DNA from: an uncultured Bacteroidota bacterium
GTDB taxonomy: Bacteria > Bacteroidota > Bacteroidia > Chitinophagales > Chitinophagaceae
Direction: 5' to 3'
Length of the DNA: 64,000 nt
NCBI GenBank assembly: GCA_903831575.1
Contig: CAIKYB010000016.1
Span: 62,001 to 126,000 of the forward strand
In this document: positions 1 to 8,552 of the stretch, in pieces
Layout: each line of letters opens with the position of its first letter
Numbering within the stretch: the stretch's first letter is position 1
Position numbers and translations under genes: made by a program
The notes under the pieces: generated by a model
What the model was told of the DNA's origin: nothing
The model's input: only the letters and a program-made list of their open reading frames with translations
Databases searched by the model: none

Positions 1-161
1 CAACTCGTTGTTTTTATTTTTTCCAAAATAAAAGGAGATTGCATGGCTTCTTGTAACATGTCGTTTGATTTTTATACTACAAACTTATAACCCCACACCT
101 CCAACTATTGGAGGAGTAAATAAAGATATTCTCACACTAATCAGATATTGCGATTTTTTTT

Positions 162-413
162 CTATCCTTCTCTACGTCCAAATATGGAGAAGGGAATCGC
201 TAAAATTAAATGTGCAAGTGCTATATAAGCATAGGTGTCGTTTTCTCCGAACATTTTAAACATCCAATATAATTCTCCAAGAAAAGGAAGAAACAAAGTT
301 GCGATTCCACCGAAAAAACCACCAACTGAAAACGCAATGATGACTGTCCAGATGTGTGTGATAATTGCTGTTATGGCAAATAAACCATAAAGTGATACGA
401 AGATTGCTTTCAT
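162..413 (-). CDS. small membrane protein, unknown
   Basis: An 83-residue protein that is almost entirely hydrophobic, with probable membrane segments near residues 3-29, 30-52 and 60-77 and a short charged C-terminus (RREG). It stands alone between unannotated sequence (1-161, where I see nothing) and the 327-residue gene at 524-1507. No family is recognised. The alternating hydrophobic blocks and the absence of a better frame on the other strand make it a likely real inner-membrane protein; its role is unknown. Confidence 0.55.
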   Translation of the reverse strand: MKAIFVSLYGLFAITAIITHIWTVIIAFSVGGFFGGIATLFLPFLGELYWMFKMFGENDTYAYIALAHLILAIPFSIFGRREG

Positions 414-523
414 TTTTTTACTGTTTTGAGTTATTGTTTTAATTATCCTATACCCACAAGACTAACTTGATTTAATCTTTGTAAGATAAATTCAATTGTC
501 TATAATTAAAATGATTAAGTTTC

Positions 524-1507
524 TTATTTAATCATGCCATAGTGAGTCGATTTTGGTTTTAATTTTAAGGAGGCGTAGGTCGCTTGAACCCGTGCTTGAT
601 ATTTGTTGAGTTTTTCTAAGTCGTTCGCTTTTATATTATACCCAATAATGTCATTCGCAATAAAATGTTTCACCTCAAAATTGGTAGCATTTTTTAAAAC
701 ATCCACATGAATTTTATACTGAATAGCTATATTGTTACATAAGCTAATCCAATATAAACCAGTACATCTGGGATCCGTTAATAGTTCAAAATTGATGACG
801 CCATTTTCATAGCCAGTGTACGTTGGGAGATAGCCTTCACACATAGCCCATCTTTTAGCCAAATTTCCCTGAAAAAAATTATTAATGATTTCGGGATCCA
901 ATGTGGTAGGCTGAGGACCGCCTGTTTTCATAAAAAGCTGTAGTGAGATAGTTTTGTTTGTTGCGTCTACGTTATTATTTTCCTCATCTTCCAAGCGACA
1001 TTTTTCCTCATAATCGTGTTCAAAAAAACCATCTAAAATAAGGGTATTCCAATGAGTAAAAACAGCAGGAATATTAGCAAGATAATTGGTAACACCCACC
1101 CCCTGATCATTACATCTAAACGGCGTTTCATCGGGCAGTATACTTAAAAGAGATTGTTCTAAATCATTTAGGCTATTAGCCTTAGCAATAGCTTCATGAT
1201 CTAACCAAGTTCGGGCATAAACCAGAATTTGATTGCATTTGAAATGAGAAGATAGTTCAGGGAATTTTTCACGAAAATAAGTTGTCGTAAACATACAAAG
1301 CTCCTCTCTGTCTTTGATTTCGGAAACGGCTAAATACAATTTAACATGGTAAGTGTTGGGTTCTACCTTCCACAAAACCGGCAAAAAGCCAGAATGCACC
1401 CATGCTTTAGCATAATTGGTAAAAGTAGATTGGTTGATAGCGTCAACATCTGGGGTGGCTGGTTCTACAAGAAAATGTTTGTAGTAGCCGATTGTTTGTT
1501 TGTCCAT
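524..1507 (-). CDS. unknown 327-residue protein with an internal repeat
   Basis: A soluble-looking protein without signal peptide or membrane segment. I do not recognise the family. The two halves resemble each other: the stretch around residues 28-60 (AKAWVHSGFLPVLW) and the stretch around residues 217-250 (AKRWAMCEGYLPTY) both have an alanine-lysine-rich helix, an aromatic residue, GxLP and then a beta-rich segment. This suggests two copies of one domain. The ATG at 1507 follows a long leader carrying the structured RNA at 1524-1652, so expression is probably controlled from that leader. It could belong to an accessory system, but nothing in the sequence states a function. Confidence 0.7.
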   Translation of the reverse strand: MDKQTIGYYKHFLVEPATPDVDAINQSTFTNYAKAWVHSGFLPVLWKVEPNTYHVKLYLAVSEIKDREELCMFTTTYFREKFPELSSHFKCNQILVYARTWLDHEAIAKANSLNDLEQSLLSILPDETPFRCNDQGVGVTNYLANIPAVFTHWNTLILDGFFEHDYEEKCRLEDEENNNVDATNKTISLQLFMKTGGPQPTTLDPEIINNFFQGNLAKRWAMCEGYLPTYTGYENGVINFELLTDPRCTGLYWISLCNNIAIQYKIHVDVLKNATNFEVKHFIANDIIGYNIKANDLEKLNKYQARVQATYASLKLKPKSTHYGMIK

Positions 1508-1523
1508 GGTATGATATTTTTAA

Positions 1524-1652
1524 GGTTAAAAATCACACCAAGAAAAATTTAAAGGGAATTACATTTTATTTTGACTGTAATTGTCCTCATCGTTTTACCA
1601 CCGTGGAGTTGAACTCTCTCGGTTGGTATCCATTGAAGGATTCTTGATGATG
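1524..1652 (-). ncRNA. structured leader RNA, copy 1
   Basis: Read on the minus strand, the core (1652 down to 1585) is CATCAAGA, a hairpin ATCC/GGAT, ACCAACCG, a GAG/CTC hairpin, CGGTGGT, AAAA and then CGATGAGG. CATC pairs with GATG (P1) and ACC(A)ACCG pairs with CGGTGGT (P3), giving a three-way junction. A second copy at 4151-4283 keeps the flanks and P3 but has different bases in P2 and the P3 tip, still paired. Homology continues downstream through a hairpin with loop CAAAATAAA to TTCTTG-TGTG-TTTTTAACC just before the 1507 start codon. Position and fold suggest a cis-regulatory RNA. It is not an RNA class I recognise. Confidence 0.6.
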
Positions 1653-1715
1653 CTGTAAAATTAGGGGAATTAAAATATAGTTAGTGTTTTTTGGAAAAAC
1701 ATTGTCAATATTTTT

Positions 1716-2246
1716 TTATAAATCATCAAGCTCTTGATTTATCTTTTTATCCCACAACGCCTGATTTTCTTTTGATTGAGAATTATTGGTTTCTAAATCG
1801 TATTTTTTTTGATAAGCAATCCAATCGACATAAATATCCTCGTAAATAGCAGAGATTTTATCAACAGTAAGATTAGGGTCATTCTGCAGTCTACGAATAA
1901 ATTTCATGGCGAATAAATAAGCAATATCAAAATGTCTTTGTTCGTGATTTAAGATATACTCATTCTTATTTGCTGCTACTACATTGGAATTTTTTTTGTC
2001 AAAAACACAACTTACATCTACATACATAACCTCGTCAATAATGTTGATGGTGTATGATATCTGCGTAGCAGTAAGTGCCGCCTCAAAACGTTTCCCATTA
2101 TAAATTTTAAAATCGGTCCACTTTAGTTTTTGTGTTTTATTGTAATCGATGTAAGCAGTATTCTTTTTAGTATTGTTATATTTTACGATAACAGTAGGTT
2201 TAATCCCGATCAAACCAACAAAGAGCATAAATAATAATTTAGTCAT
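1716..2246 (-). CDS. DUF922-like putative secreted zinc protease
   Basis: 176 residues with an N-terminal hydrophobic stretch (about residues 3-16) that could be a signal sequence. The motif HEQRHFDIA near residues 101-109 has the HExxH-like zinc-ligand arrangement typical of DUF922 proteins, a bacterial family of putative metalloproteases. The N-terminal half contains the beta-rich segment (LKWTDFKIYNG and following) seen before that motif in the family. The C-terminal third is helical and charged. The substrate is unknown. It stands alone between two other minus-strand genes with gaps of at least 50 bp. I infer export to the periplasm or cell surface. Confidence 0.65.
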   Translation of the reverse strand: MTKLLFMLFVGLIGIKPTVIVKYNNTKKNTAYIDYNKTQKLKWTDFKIYNGKRFEAALTATQISYTINIIDEVMYVDVSCVFDKKNSNVVAANKNEYILNHEQRHFDIAYLFAMKFIRRLQNDPNLTVDKISAIYEDIYVDWIAYQKKYDLETNNSQSKENQALWDKKINQELDDL

Positions 2247-2300
2247 GGCTACCTTAATTTAAAGATGATAAATATTGTTACGGCATTTCAATAGAATGAC

Positions 2301-3248
2301 CTACCTTTTATATCGTTTCTTCCTTATGCCATACATTTCCGCCCAATATTGATCAAATATCGAAGTTCTTCCATAGATCACCTTTCCGTCTTCTGACAGT
2401 TTCAAATAAAACGTGCGCCTTCCATCAGTATAGTCTGACTTATCGGCTTCGTAACACACATCCATGATTAGAGTATTGTTTTCGGTAATCGTACGAATAT
2501 TCAACAACTGCGTTTTGATTCTTTTAGGATTAATCTCTATTGAATCTTTGATAATATACCAAACGATATAACTTGTATCTGATTTTAGGTATAGATCAAA
2601 ATTATATAAATACTCATCTTCGTACAATTCGCCTGAATACATGCCCAGATATTTTTTATCAAGCTGTTTGTTAGCTCTTGAATCAAATATTATAGCGGGT
2701 GCATTTAAACTGCGTTCCCATTGTAATATTGGCCTATACTCTTCGTCTGACTTATCTAAAATAAATCTGGCAAGGTTGACAAGATACAGCTTCATGTTGT
2801 CTTCTATTTTTATGCGATGCGTATATAAAGGAGTAATAAATGAAATTTCGCAAACAAGTATCTTATTCATCTTACTCAAGCAATTATAACTCACGATAGC
2901 TTGGAAACAGACATTTGAATCTTTGGGTACGAGCTTTTTTAAATTTCTGCTATAGTTATAAGAATATAAAGATCCATCGGAAAAACGGATTTGTACTTCA
3001 GCAGATGAATCGAGTATAAATTCCATTGGAGTATCATAGAAAAAAGAAAGAAAAAAAACGTCAGCCGTTACCGTGTCTTTGGGGATTAACACTACTGCAT
3101 TAACACTGCAAAATTTAGGTTTTAATTGCAAGGGTACACTAGACGTAAGCAATGAAATCACTTGATTACTATCGCTTCTTTCAATTATTTCTTGCGCATA
3201 CATTTTATTTGATAGGGCAAGACAAAAGATGATGATTATTTTTTTCAT
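2301..3248 (-). CDS. secreted protein of unknown function
   Basis: 315 residues starting with a clear signal peptide (MKKIIIIFCLALSNKMYA, cleavage probably before QEII). The mature part is a mix of beta strands and charged loops without membrane segments, lipobox or any motif I recognise. The C-terminus is strongly basic (RKKRYKR). No T9SS sorting domain is visible. Neighbours on both sides are also small secreted minus-strand genes, but the gaps (54 and 75 bp) do not prove an operon. Confidence 0.65.
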   Translation of the reverse strand: MKKIIIIFCLALSNKMYAQEIIERSDSNQVISLLTSSVPLQLKPKFCSVNAVVLIPKDTVTADVFFLSFFYDTPMEFILDSSAEVQIRFSDGSLYSYNYSRNLKKLVPKDSNVCFQAIVSYNCLSKMNKILVCEISFITPLYTHRIKIEDNMKLYLVNLARFILDKSDEEYRPILQWERSLNAPAIIFDSRANKQLDKKYLGMYSGELYEDEYLYNFDLYLKSDTSYIVWYIIKDSIEINPKRIKTQLLNIRTITENNTLIMDVCYEADKSDYTDGRRTFYLKLSEDGKVIYGRTSIFDQYWAEMYGIRKKRYKR

Positions 3249-3323
3249 ACAGCTGATTTAATAGTGATTAAATAAAATCTGTTTGGTCTGAACTATAATA
3301 GACTAATAAATCCTAAAGCCTGT

Positions 3324-3719
3324 TTATTTTCCTGCTATAGTATATTGAACAGCTACATGTTCTTCTGCATAAATGACAAAAACACAATAGCCTGGTTTAT
3401 TAAAATACTTAGTTATTGAAAATTTGCATTTTTTAGAATGTTCATCATAAGCATCCCAGCTATCGCTTTCGTAACTATCTGTATTTTCTTTTTTCGAATC
3501 CCCATAAGTAATATATCTGGAATCTGTTTCTGTATTTATTGTTATATTATTCCCTACCATTACAACATACATATTATCAGGGTAATTTCTTTGAACTACT
3601 TCCCATTTACCATTTTCATATACCCAAGCTATAGATTTAGATACTTTATCCTTTGTCTGAGCAATTGCAGAAGTTATCACTATAAATGCCGCAATAATTA
3701 ACATGGTTATCTTTTTCAT
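3324..3719 (-). CDS. small secreted protein, unknown
   Basis: 131 residues with a signal peptide (about residues 1-20, ending AIAQ). The mature part of about 110 residues is beta-rich with a polar middle (DSYESDSWDAYDEHSK). This is the size and pattern of many small Bacteroidota secreted proteins that lack a named domain. No catalytic motif is visible. The start is well placed, with an A/T-rich leader upstream at 3720-3740. Confidence 0.6.
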   Translation of the reverse strand: MKKITMLIIAAFIVITSAIAQTKDKVSKSIAWVYENGKWEVVQRNYPDNMYVVMVGNNITINTETDSRYITYGDSKKENTDSYESDSWDAYDEHSKKCKFSITKYFNKPGYCVFVIYAEEHVAVQYTIAGK

Positions 3720-4136
3720 GATTTAAGTTTTAAATTATTAAAAATAAAATTTCAGGAAGAAGAATCTCTTAGTGTAGAAATTCAACAATTTAGCATAACT
3801 ACATTATACATATCCATACAAGAGTGGATTCGTTTGGTGCTAATGGATTTTTTCTAAATAATCTGATGAGAAAAGCGTGCGTCATTTTAAACATAAACAT
3901 GTGTTTTAATGGTGAACAATGATTGTACTGGCTATAAAAACGAATGAGGGAGAACCTGAGAAAAGAAAGCAGTAAGTATTATAGAATTGTAATCAAAACG
4001 GAGGAGATTTTGCTTTGTGAAATGAATCTACAAATAAAAAATTCAGATTGACTACAAAAAAATGTTAAAGACAATTGAGCCCATCAATTTTTTATTATTT
4101 ATAACAATTGATTTTTTATTGTTTAAACTTGTTTTC
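3720..4136. other. intergenic stretch, nothing recognised
   Basis: About 400 bp between the secreted protein gene and the promoter of leader RNA copy 2. It contains short A/T-rich runs and no open frame of note. I see no strong hairpin, tRNA-like or repeat structure here. Confidence 0.5.
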
Positions 4137-4144
4137 TATATTTG
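4137..4144 (+). promoter_or_regulatory. -7 promoter element of leader RNA copy 2
   Basis: TATATTTG matches the TAnnTTTG -7 element of Bacteroidota sigma factor promoters. The expected start of transcription (about 5-8 bases downstream) falls at 4149-4152, exactly where the first helix of the leader RNA begins. Confidence 0.55.
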
Positions 4145-4150
4145 TACTCA

Positions 4151-4283
4151 CATCAAGATTCACGAAAGTGAAACCAACCGAGTCGAGAGACCGCGGTGGT
4201 AAAATGATGAGGGCCTTCAGCCAAAATAAAGCGCTAAATTTTCCCTTTATTATTTTCTTGTTGTGTTGAATTTATTTTTTAAC
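4151..4283 (+). ncRNA. structured leader RNA, copy 2
   Basis: The core 4151-4212 has CATC (4151-4154) pairing with GATG (4206-4209). Inside are a hairpin TTCAC-GAAA-GTGAA (P2) and a helix ACC(A)ACCG (4173-4180) with CGGTGGT (4194-4200). The latter is capped by GTC-GAGA-GAC. Both apical loops are GNRA type. Compared with copy 1 (1524-1652, other strand), P2 and the P3 tip have changed sequence but kept pairing, which argues for selection on the fold. The following segment (loop CAAAATAAA, TTCTTG-TGTG, TTTTTTAACC) also aligns with copy 1. Directly downstream there is only a doubtful small frame before the gene at 4479. Confidence 0.6.
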
Positions 4284-4472
4284 CCGGATTTTGCAGTTGG
4301 AATCGTAGTGAGAGGAAAAAAGGCAATAAAGACGAGTGGCTGGGCCGATTTTTTGGTCGAAAACATAGTGAATTATGATGAGATCAAAAAATCAAGCAGA
4401 CGCTTGTCTTTGCAGCATTTTTTTTCTAGTAATAGATTTCAACTGCAAAATCTGGGTTTAACCATTAAATAA
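4263..4472 (+). CDS. doubtful small ORF downstream of the leader RNA
   Basis: A 69-residue frame with a GTG start, ending 6 bp before the 4479 gene. The sequence (AVGIVVRGKKAIKTSGWADF and following) is basic with no recognised domain. Its start overlaps the region that aligns with the leader of the 327-residue gene. It could be a remnant of a protein once controlled by leader copy 2, a genuine small gene in an operon with 4479, or noncoding. I favour a remnant or untranslated leader. Confidence 0.25.
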   Translation: MLNLFFNPDFAVGIVVRGKKAIKTSGWADFLVENIVNYDEIKKSSRRLSLQHFFSSNRFQLQNLGLTIK

Positions 4473-4478
4473 ATTTTT

Positions 4479-4805
4479 ATGCAAGTAGGATCTTATGTTA
4501 TCTGTGTCAATGACACCAACTGGAGTGAGTTAGCATTTGTAAAGATGAGCATGCTCCCAAAGAAAAATCATATTTATAGGGTTAGAAGGATTATTGAAGA
4601 CTTTCGCAATTCGGAAGGCGATATTGGAATTGCCTTAGAAGGTATTTATGGCGATTGGAATAATTTCATCAACGACTATAATCAAACCGTTTTTGAAGAA
4701 TACCATTTTAGAAGCAAGCGATTCAGAGAAATTGAATCTCCTGAAAATTTTGTTGAATCTATTTTAGAAAAAATAGAAGAGTCAACTGTTTTTTTAATTA
4801 AATAA
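4479..4805 (+). CDS. hypothetical protein, small soluble
   Basis: 108 residues starting MQVGSYVICVNDTNW. A beta-rich N-terminal half (GSYVICV, HIYRVRRI, IGIALEGIYG) is followed by an acidic helical end (ESPENFVESILEKIEES). The pattern of a KxHIYRVRRI strand followed by an F-EEYHFRSKRFREI strand suggests a small SH3-like barrel. I do not recognise a named family. It probably forms an operon with the 106-residue gene that begins 11 bp downstream. The pair sits between leader RNA copy 2 and the defence-like operon, so it may be accessory DNA. Confidence 0.6.
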   Translation: MQVGSYVICVNDTNWSELAFVKMSMLPKKNHIYRVRRIIEDFRNSEGDIGIALEGIYGDWNNFINDYNQTVFEEYHFRSKRFREIESPENFVESILEKIEESTVFLIK

Positions 4806-4816
4806 AAACATACCCA

Positions 4817-5137
4817 ATGGGAAACTATAAATTATCAAAAGGAACGCTGGACCTTTATTTTAAAAAATTCAATGTTGATTTATGCGATGACTTAACTCAA
4901 CGTATACTTCAATATATTTCACCCGAAGAAAAAACGATTGATGATATATTGAATGAGTTATATCATATTCAGGAAGCAAGAGAAGACCGTGCTGGTGCGA
5001 TAATGAGAATTATTAAATTTCAAAGAGCTAACGCAAAACTTACAGAGAGTCAAGAATTGGAATTGATAGATGGCAGAAATTTACAAATACTTATCGCTGA
5101 GGTACAAGAGTTGAAGAAGTGGATGGATGAAGAATGA
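4817..5137 (+). CDS. hypothetical helical protein
   Basis: 106 residues, predicted mostly helical and rich in Glu, Lys and Leu, with no signal peptide or membrane segment. The stretch from about residue 40 to the end could form a long coiled coil. It starts 11 bp after the previous gene on the same strand and is probably cotranscribed with it. No function can be assigned. Small helical proteins of this kind are common in accessory regions. Confidence 0.6.
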   Translation: MGNYKLSKGTLDLYFKKFNVDLCDDLTQRILQYISPEEKTIDDILNELYHIQEAREDRAGAIMRIIKFQRANAKLTESQELELIDGRNLQILIAEVQELKKWMDEE

Positions 5138-5180
5138 TGACGTTTTTAAGTATCTTAGATTTTATTTAAAATCTTATTCA

Positions 5181-5297
5181 ATGGCATCTGCTGATTTAAA
5201 AAGAAAACTCAAACAACATAAAGACACTCCAGAAACATTAGCCGTTCGATTAGCAAAACCTACTGCTAATGCAGATTGCTATTCATTAGTAATATAA
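5181..5297 (+). pseudogene. possible gene fragment at the edge of the helicase gene
   Basis: A 38-codon frame starting MASADLKRKLKQHKDTPETL and ending in a stop that overlaps the end of the oppositely oriented helicase gene by about 19 bp. It reads like the start of a basic helical protein that is cut off. It may mark the boundary where the downstream operon was joined to this site. Evidence is limited to reading quality; it could be chance. Confidence 0.25.
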
Positions 5298-8143
5298 TTA
5301 TATATTGAATCCTCAACCGGTTGATTCAATGAAAGTCTTATCATTACAACAGGTACGTCTTTATTATGATCGTCTTTTATTGATGTTTGAATAAAACTAT
5401 CTTCAATAGGTGTTACATTACCCATGTAATAAAAATCACCGCCTTCTCCATTGCTTTTTTTGACAAAAAATGGAAATTTTAAATGGTTTCTATGATTTTT
5501 AATAGTCTCAACGTCTTTGCTTGTTAGTTTTCTATTTGGCTTAGTAAACCATAAAAACTCATTGTTATTATTAAATTTTTCAGGAAAATTTGTTGTTGCT
5601 GCAATTCCTTCTTCTTTGTGATAGTTTACAAAAATTGGACAAGTATTATTATTTATTTTGTAACCAAACAAAGTCGCCTCCTCATTAAACTCCCAGTTTA
5701 AAATCCTGCAAACATCTTTTCTTGAATATTTCTGATATAAAATAAAGCCGTCAATATATTTATCAATTAAGAATTGTTTTTCGAATTTTTTCTCTGCGTA
5801 ATCTAAAACATCATATAAGTACTGTATGAAAACATCATTATTCAGAAGTTTAATAAATTCAGATTCAAATATTAATTTTGATCCTTTCCTTTGTATTATT
5901 CTTTGAGGTTTTCTAATAAAATCAAAATTGATATTTCTTATGCAAGAATCCAATGCGACATCTGTTAAATTAATCCCGTAATCATCTTTTATAATTCTTT
6001 GCAGATTATTAATGTCGATTTCGTTGTGATTTAAAATTGATTTTAAAATAACTACCTCTTCAATTCTTTTTCCATTTGCAATTTCCATTGAAACAAGTTC
6101 TAGATAAGTTTTTTGAGATATATTTAATTTTGAAAGAAGAACAGTTTCTTGAGTGGCAACAAAATTGAAATACGACTTTGAATAATTCACAAACAACTGT
6201 GGGTCTCTTGAACCATGGTCTACAAAATCAATCATCATAGGAATTTTGCCTAACTTATATTTCAAAAGTTTATAGTCGTTTTCTAAATCTTTTTTCCTAT
6301 CCATTTTTGCAGAATCAATTGAATCAAAAATTCTCTTTTGAGAAATCTCGTCAAAATTTATTGTAGATGATCCAGGGATTAGGCTGCTTCCACTTGATAT
6401 TAGTTTTCGCAAAGTGTCTTTATTGTATGTTGTATCCCCATACAATGCAATTGGTATCAAGTAACTATTGCTATAATTACCTATAAAATCAATAACAGTT
6501 AAGTACTCTTTTTCAGAAACTTTTCTCAAACCCCTTCCAAGTTGTTGAACAAAAATTATAGCGGATTGGGTTGGCCTCAACATAATTACCTGATTAACCC
6601 TTGGTATATCAACTCCTTCATTAAAAATATCTACGGTAAAAATATAATCGAGCTTCTGATTTTTATTATCTGATTCAAGCAAAGTAATAGCCTCTGCTCT
6701 ATCTGATTCTGAATTGTCACCAGTTAATGCTTTAGTTTTAAATCCTCTGTTATTAAATACGTTTGAAAGTTCAACACACTCATCTATTCTTGAACAAAAT
6801 ATTAATCCGCGCACAACCCCATCATCACATCCATAAAGCTTTGCGGTTTCAATTATTTTGTCCACTCTTTCTTTTGATGTCAACTTAAGAAAATCTGCCT
6901 TTTCTTCTAATTCTTGACCATCAACTATGATATCTGTAACGCCATAATAATGAAACGGACTTAGCATATTTTCTTCCATCGCCTTATGAAGCCTTATTTC
7001 ATAAGCGATTGTATGTTCAAATAATTTAAAAATATCAACGCCGTCCGTTCTTTCGGGAGTTGCTGTCATTCCAAGGAGAAATTTAGGGTCGAAGTAGTTT
7101 AGTATGTTTTGATATGAATCAGCCCCGGCTCTATGTGTTTCATCAATAACTATATAATCAAAGTGTTCTTTGTTAAATTGTTTTAGATGTTCAGCCTTTG
7201 AGATTGTTTGTATTGTTGAAAATATAAATTCCTTATCTAATTCTTTTGTATCGCCTGAATAAATCCCCATTGATTTAGACTCCCCAAATACAACCTTAAA
7301 GGTTTTCATTGCAGCCTTGGCAATATTTAAACGATGTACAACAAATAAAAATCTTTTCGGATTAACCGATTTAGCATCAAATGCTGATAAATATGTTTTA
7401 CCTGTTCCAGTAGCCGAAATCAATAGCGCCTTTCTTTTACCTTGTGCTCTAATTTTCTGTAAACTAGCTAAAGCTTCTAACTGCATATCATTAGGTGAAA
7501 CTATTTCAATTTTGTTTAGATTTGAATTTATCGCCTTATATGAATCATGTTGGTTTTTATAAATTAATTCATAATCTGTGATATATTCTTTTGTTACCGA
7601 CTTTGCTTTTTCAAATTCATTTGTAAACTCTTTGATAACATTATTGATTATATAACTTTCTGTTGTTGCAGAAATCTTCAAATTCCATTCTGTGTTTTGG
7701 CAAAGTGCGTTAGCTGTTAGATTGCTGCTTCCTATTATCAAGTCATTAATTGGCCCCTTAAAAAATAGGTAGCCTTTAGAATGAAAATTACCTTGAGTAG
7801 CTATTTTTAATTCAACGTTTTGAAATTTTAGTATTTGTTTTAATGCTTCAGGTTGGCTAAAATTCAGGTATTGAGAAACAAGTATTTTTCCCTTAACTTT
7901 TTTCTTCTCAAGGTCAATTAATCTATTAATAATTGTTGCTACCCCACTTGTTGTTACGAATGCCACAGAGAACCAAAATTCTTCACACTGCCTTAAACCT
8001 CCATCAATCGTTGTGAGTACTTTTTTACCTGCCTCTTTATCGTTTAATACCAACTGAGGAAGATACTCATTGCCCGAATGATTAAGGTGGTTGATAAACC
8101 CTTTTTGTAAACTATCAGATAAAGCGTGTTTTAGAAATTCCAT
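5279..8143 (-). CDS. PLD nuclease / DEAD-box helicase with DUF3427
   Basis: A 954-residue protein with a phospholipase-D-type nuclease domain in front. The HKD-like motif has H121, K123 and GSSN at 138-141. It is followed by a superfamily 2 helicase with Walker A ATGTGKT at about 244-250, DETH at 334-337 and a helicase C domain ending with QQLGRGLRK. The last 150 residues match the DUF3427 layout (ILNWEFNEEATLFGYK, WFTKPNRKLTS). Only one HKD motif is present, so a dimer would be needed for PLD chemistry. It is the last gene of a five-gene operon, one base after the Nudix gene. I infer DNA or RNA unwinding coupled to cleavage, possibly in defence. Confidence 0.85.
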   Translation of the reverse strand: MEFLKHALSDSLQKGFINHLNHSGNEYLPQLVLNDKEAGKKVLTTIDGGLRQCEEFWFSVAFVTTSGVATIINRLIDLEKKKVKGKILVSQYLNFSQPEALKQILKFQNVELKIATQGNFHSKGYLFFKGPINDLIIGSSNLTANALCQNTEWNLKISATTESYIINNVIKEFTNEFEKAKSVTKEYITDYELIYKNQHDSYKAINSNLNKIEIVSPNDMQLEALASLQKIRAQGKRKALLISATGTGKTYLSAFDAKSVNPKRFLFVVHRLNIAKAAMKTFKVVFGESKSMGIYSGDTKELDKEFIFSTIQTISKAEHLKQFNKEHFDYIVIDETHRAGADSYQNILNYFDPKFLLGMTATPERTDGVDIFKLFEHTIAYEIRLHKAMEENMLSPFHYYGVTDIIVDGQELEEKADFLKLTSKERVDKIIETAKLYGCDDGVVRGLIFCSRIDECVELSNVFNNRGFKTKALTGDNSESDRAEAITLLESDNKNQKLDYIFTVDIFNEGVDIPRVNQVIMLRPTQSAIIFVQQLGRGLRKVSEKEYLTVIDFIGNYSNSYLIPIALYGDTTYNKDTLRKLISSGSSLIPGSSTINFDEISQKRIFDSIDSAKMDRKKDLENDYKLLKYKLGKIPMMIDFVDHGSRDPQLFVNYSKSYFNFVATQETVLLSKLNISQKTYLELVSMEIANGKRIEEVVILKSILNHNEIDINNLQRIIKDDYGINLTDVALDSCIRNINFDFIRKPQRIIQRKGSKLIFESEFIKLLNNDVFIQYLYDVLDYAEKKFEKQFLIDKYIDGFILYQKYSRKDVCRILNWEFNEEATLFGYKINNNTCPIFVNYHKEEGIAATTNFPEKFNNNNEFLWFTKPNRKLTSKDVETIKNHRNHLKFPFFVKKSNGEGGDFYYMGNVTPIEDSFIQTSIKDDHNKDVPVVMIRLSLNQPVEDSIYNYITNE

Positions 8144-8144
8144 T

Positions 8145-8537
8145 TTAATTTTCTATGAGTTTATTTACAATTGGAATATCTGCGGCAGCCCAATCCAAGT
8201 TGTCAAGCTCATCCACTTCAAGCCATTTGTAATCTATGTGTTCGATTAATATTATATCTCTATTATTACAAGTACAAATAAAACTATGCATAGTTAATAG
8301 AAAATCTGGATACTGATGAGTAACTGTTAAAAACTCTTGATTTACAATAATATCCATTGCAAGTTCTTCTTTTATTTCTCTTACAATTGTCTCCACTTTT
8401 GTTTCGTTCACTTCCATTTTGCCACCAGGAAATTCGTACTTTTTTGAGATATATGATAAACTGCTTTCTTTTCGTTGAACACAAAGAATCTTATTGTCAT
8501 TTTTTATTATTGCAGCAACAACTTCTATATGTTTCAT
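8145..8537 (-). CDS. Nudix hydrolase, MutT-like
   Basis: 130 residues with a full Nudix box (GGKMEVNE ... REIKEELAM, about residues 38-62), the Mg-binding signature of nucleoside diphosphate-X hydrolases. Ala replaces the usual Gly near the end of the box. The length and the VVAAIIKNDNKILCVQR start resemble (deoxy)nucleoside triphosphate pyrophosphohydrolases. It lies 15 bp after the HIT gene and one base before the helicase gene, so it is clearly cotranscribed. In this operon it may hydrolyse a modified or signalling nucleotide rather than serve housekeeping sanitation; that is inference. Confidence 0.85.
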   Translation of the reverse strand: MKHIEVVAAIIKNDNKILCVQRKESSLSYISKKYEFPGGKMEVNETKVETIVREIKEELAMDIIVNQEFLTVTHQYPDFLLTMHSFICTCNNRDIILIEHIDYKWLEVDELDNLDWAAADIPIVNKLIEN

Positions 8538-8552
8538 TCTGTGTTTTTTTAA

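Noticed and set aside
4151-4212. SAM-I riboswitch
   Set aside because: AUCAAGA, AACC and GAUGAG resemble parts of SAM-I, but the kink-turn P2, the GGCAACC-P3-GGUGC core and P4 are absent and the neighbouring genes are not methionine genes.
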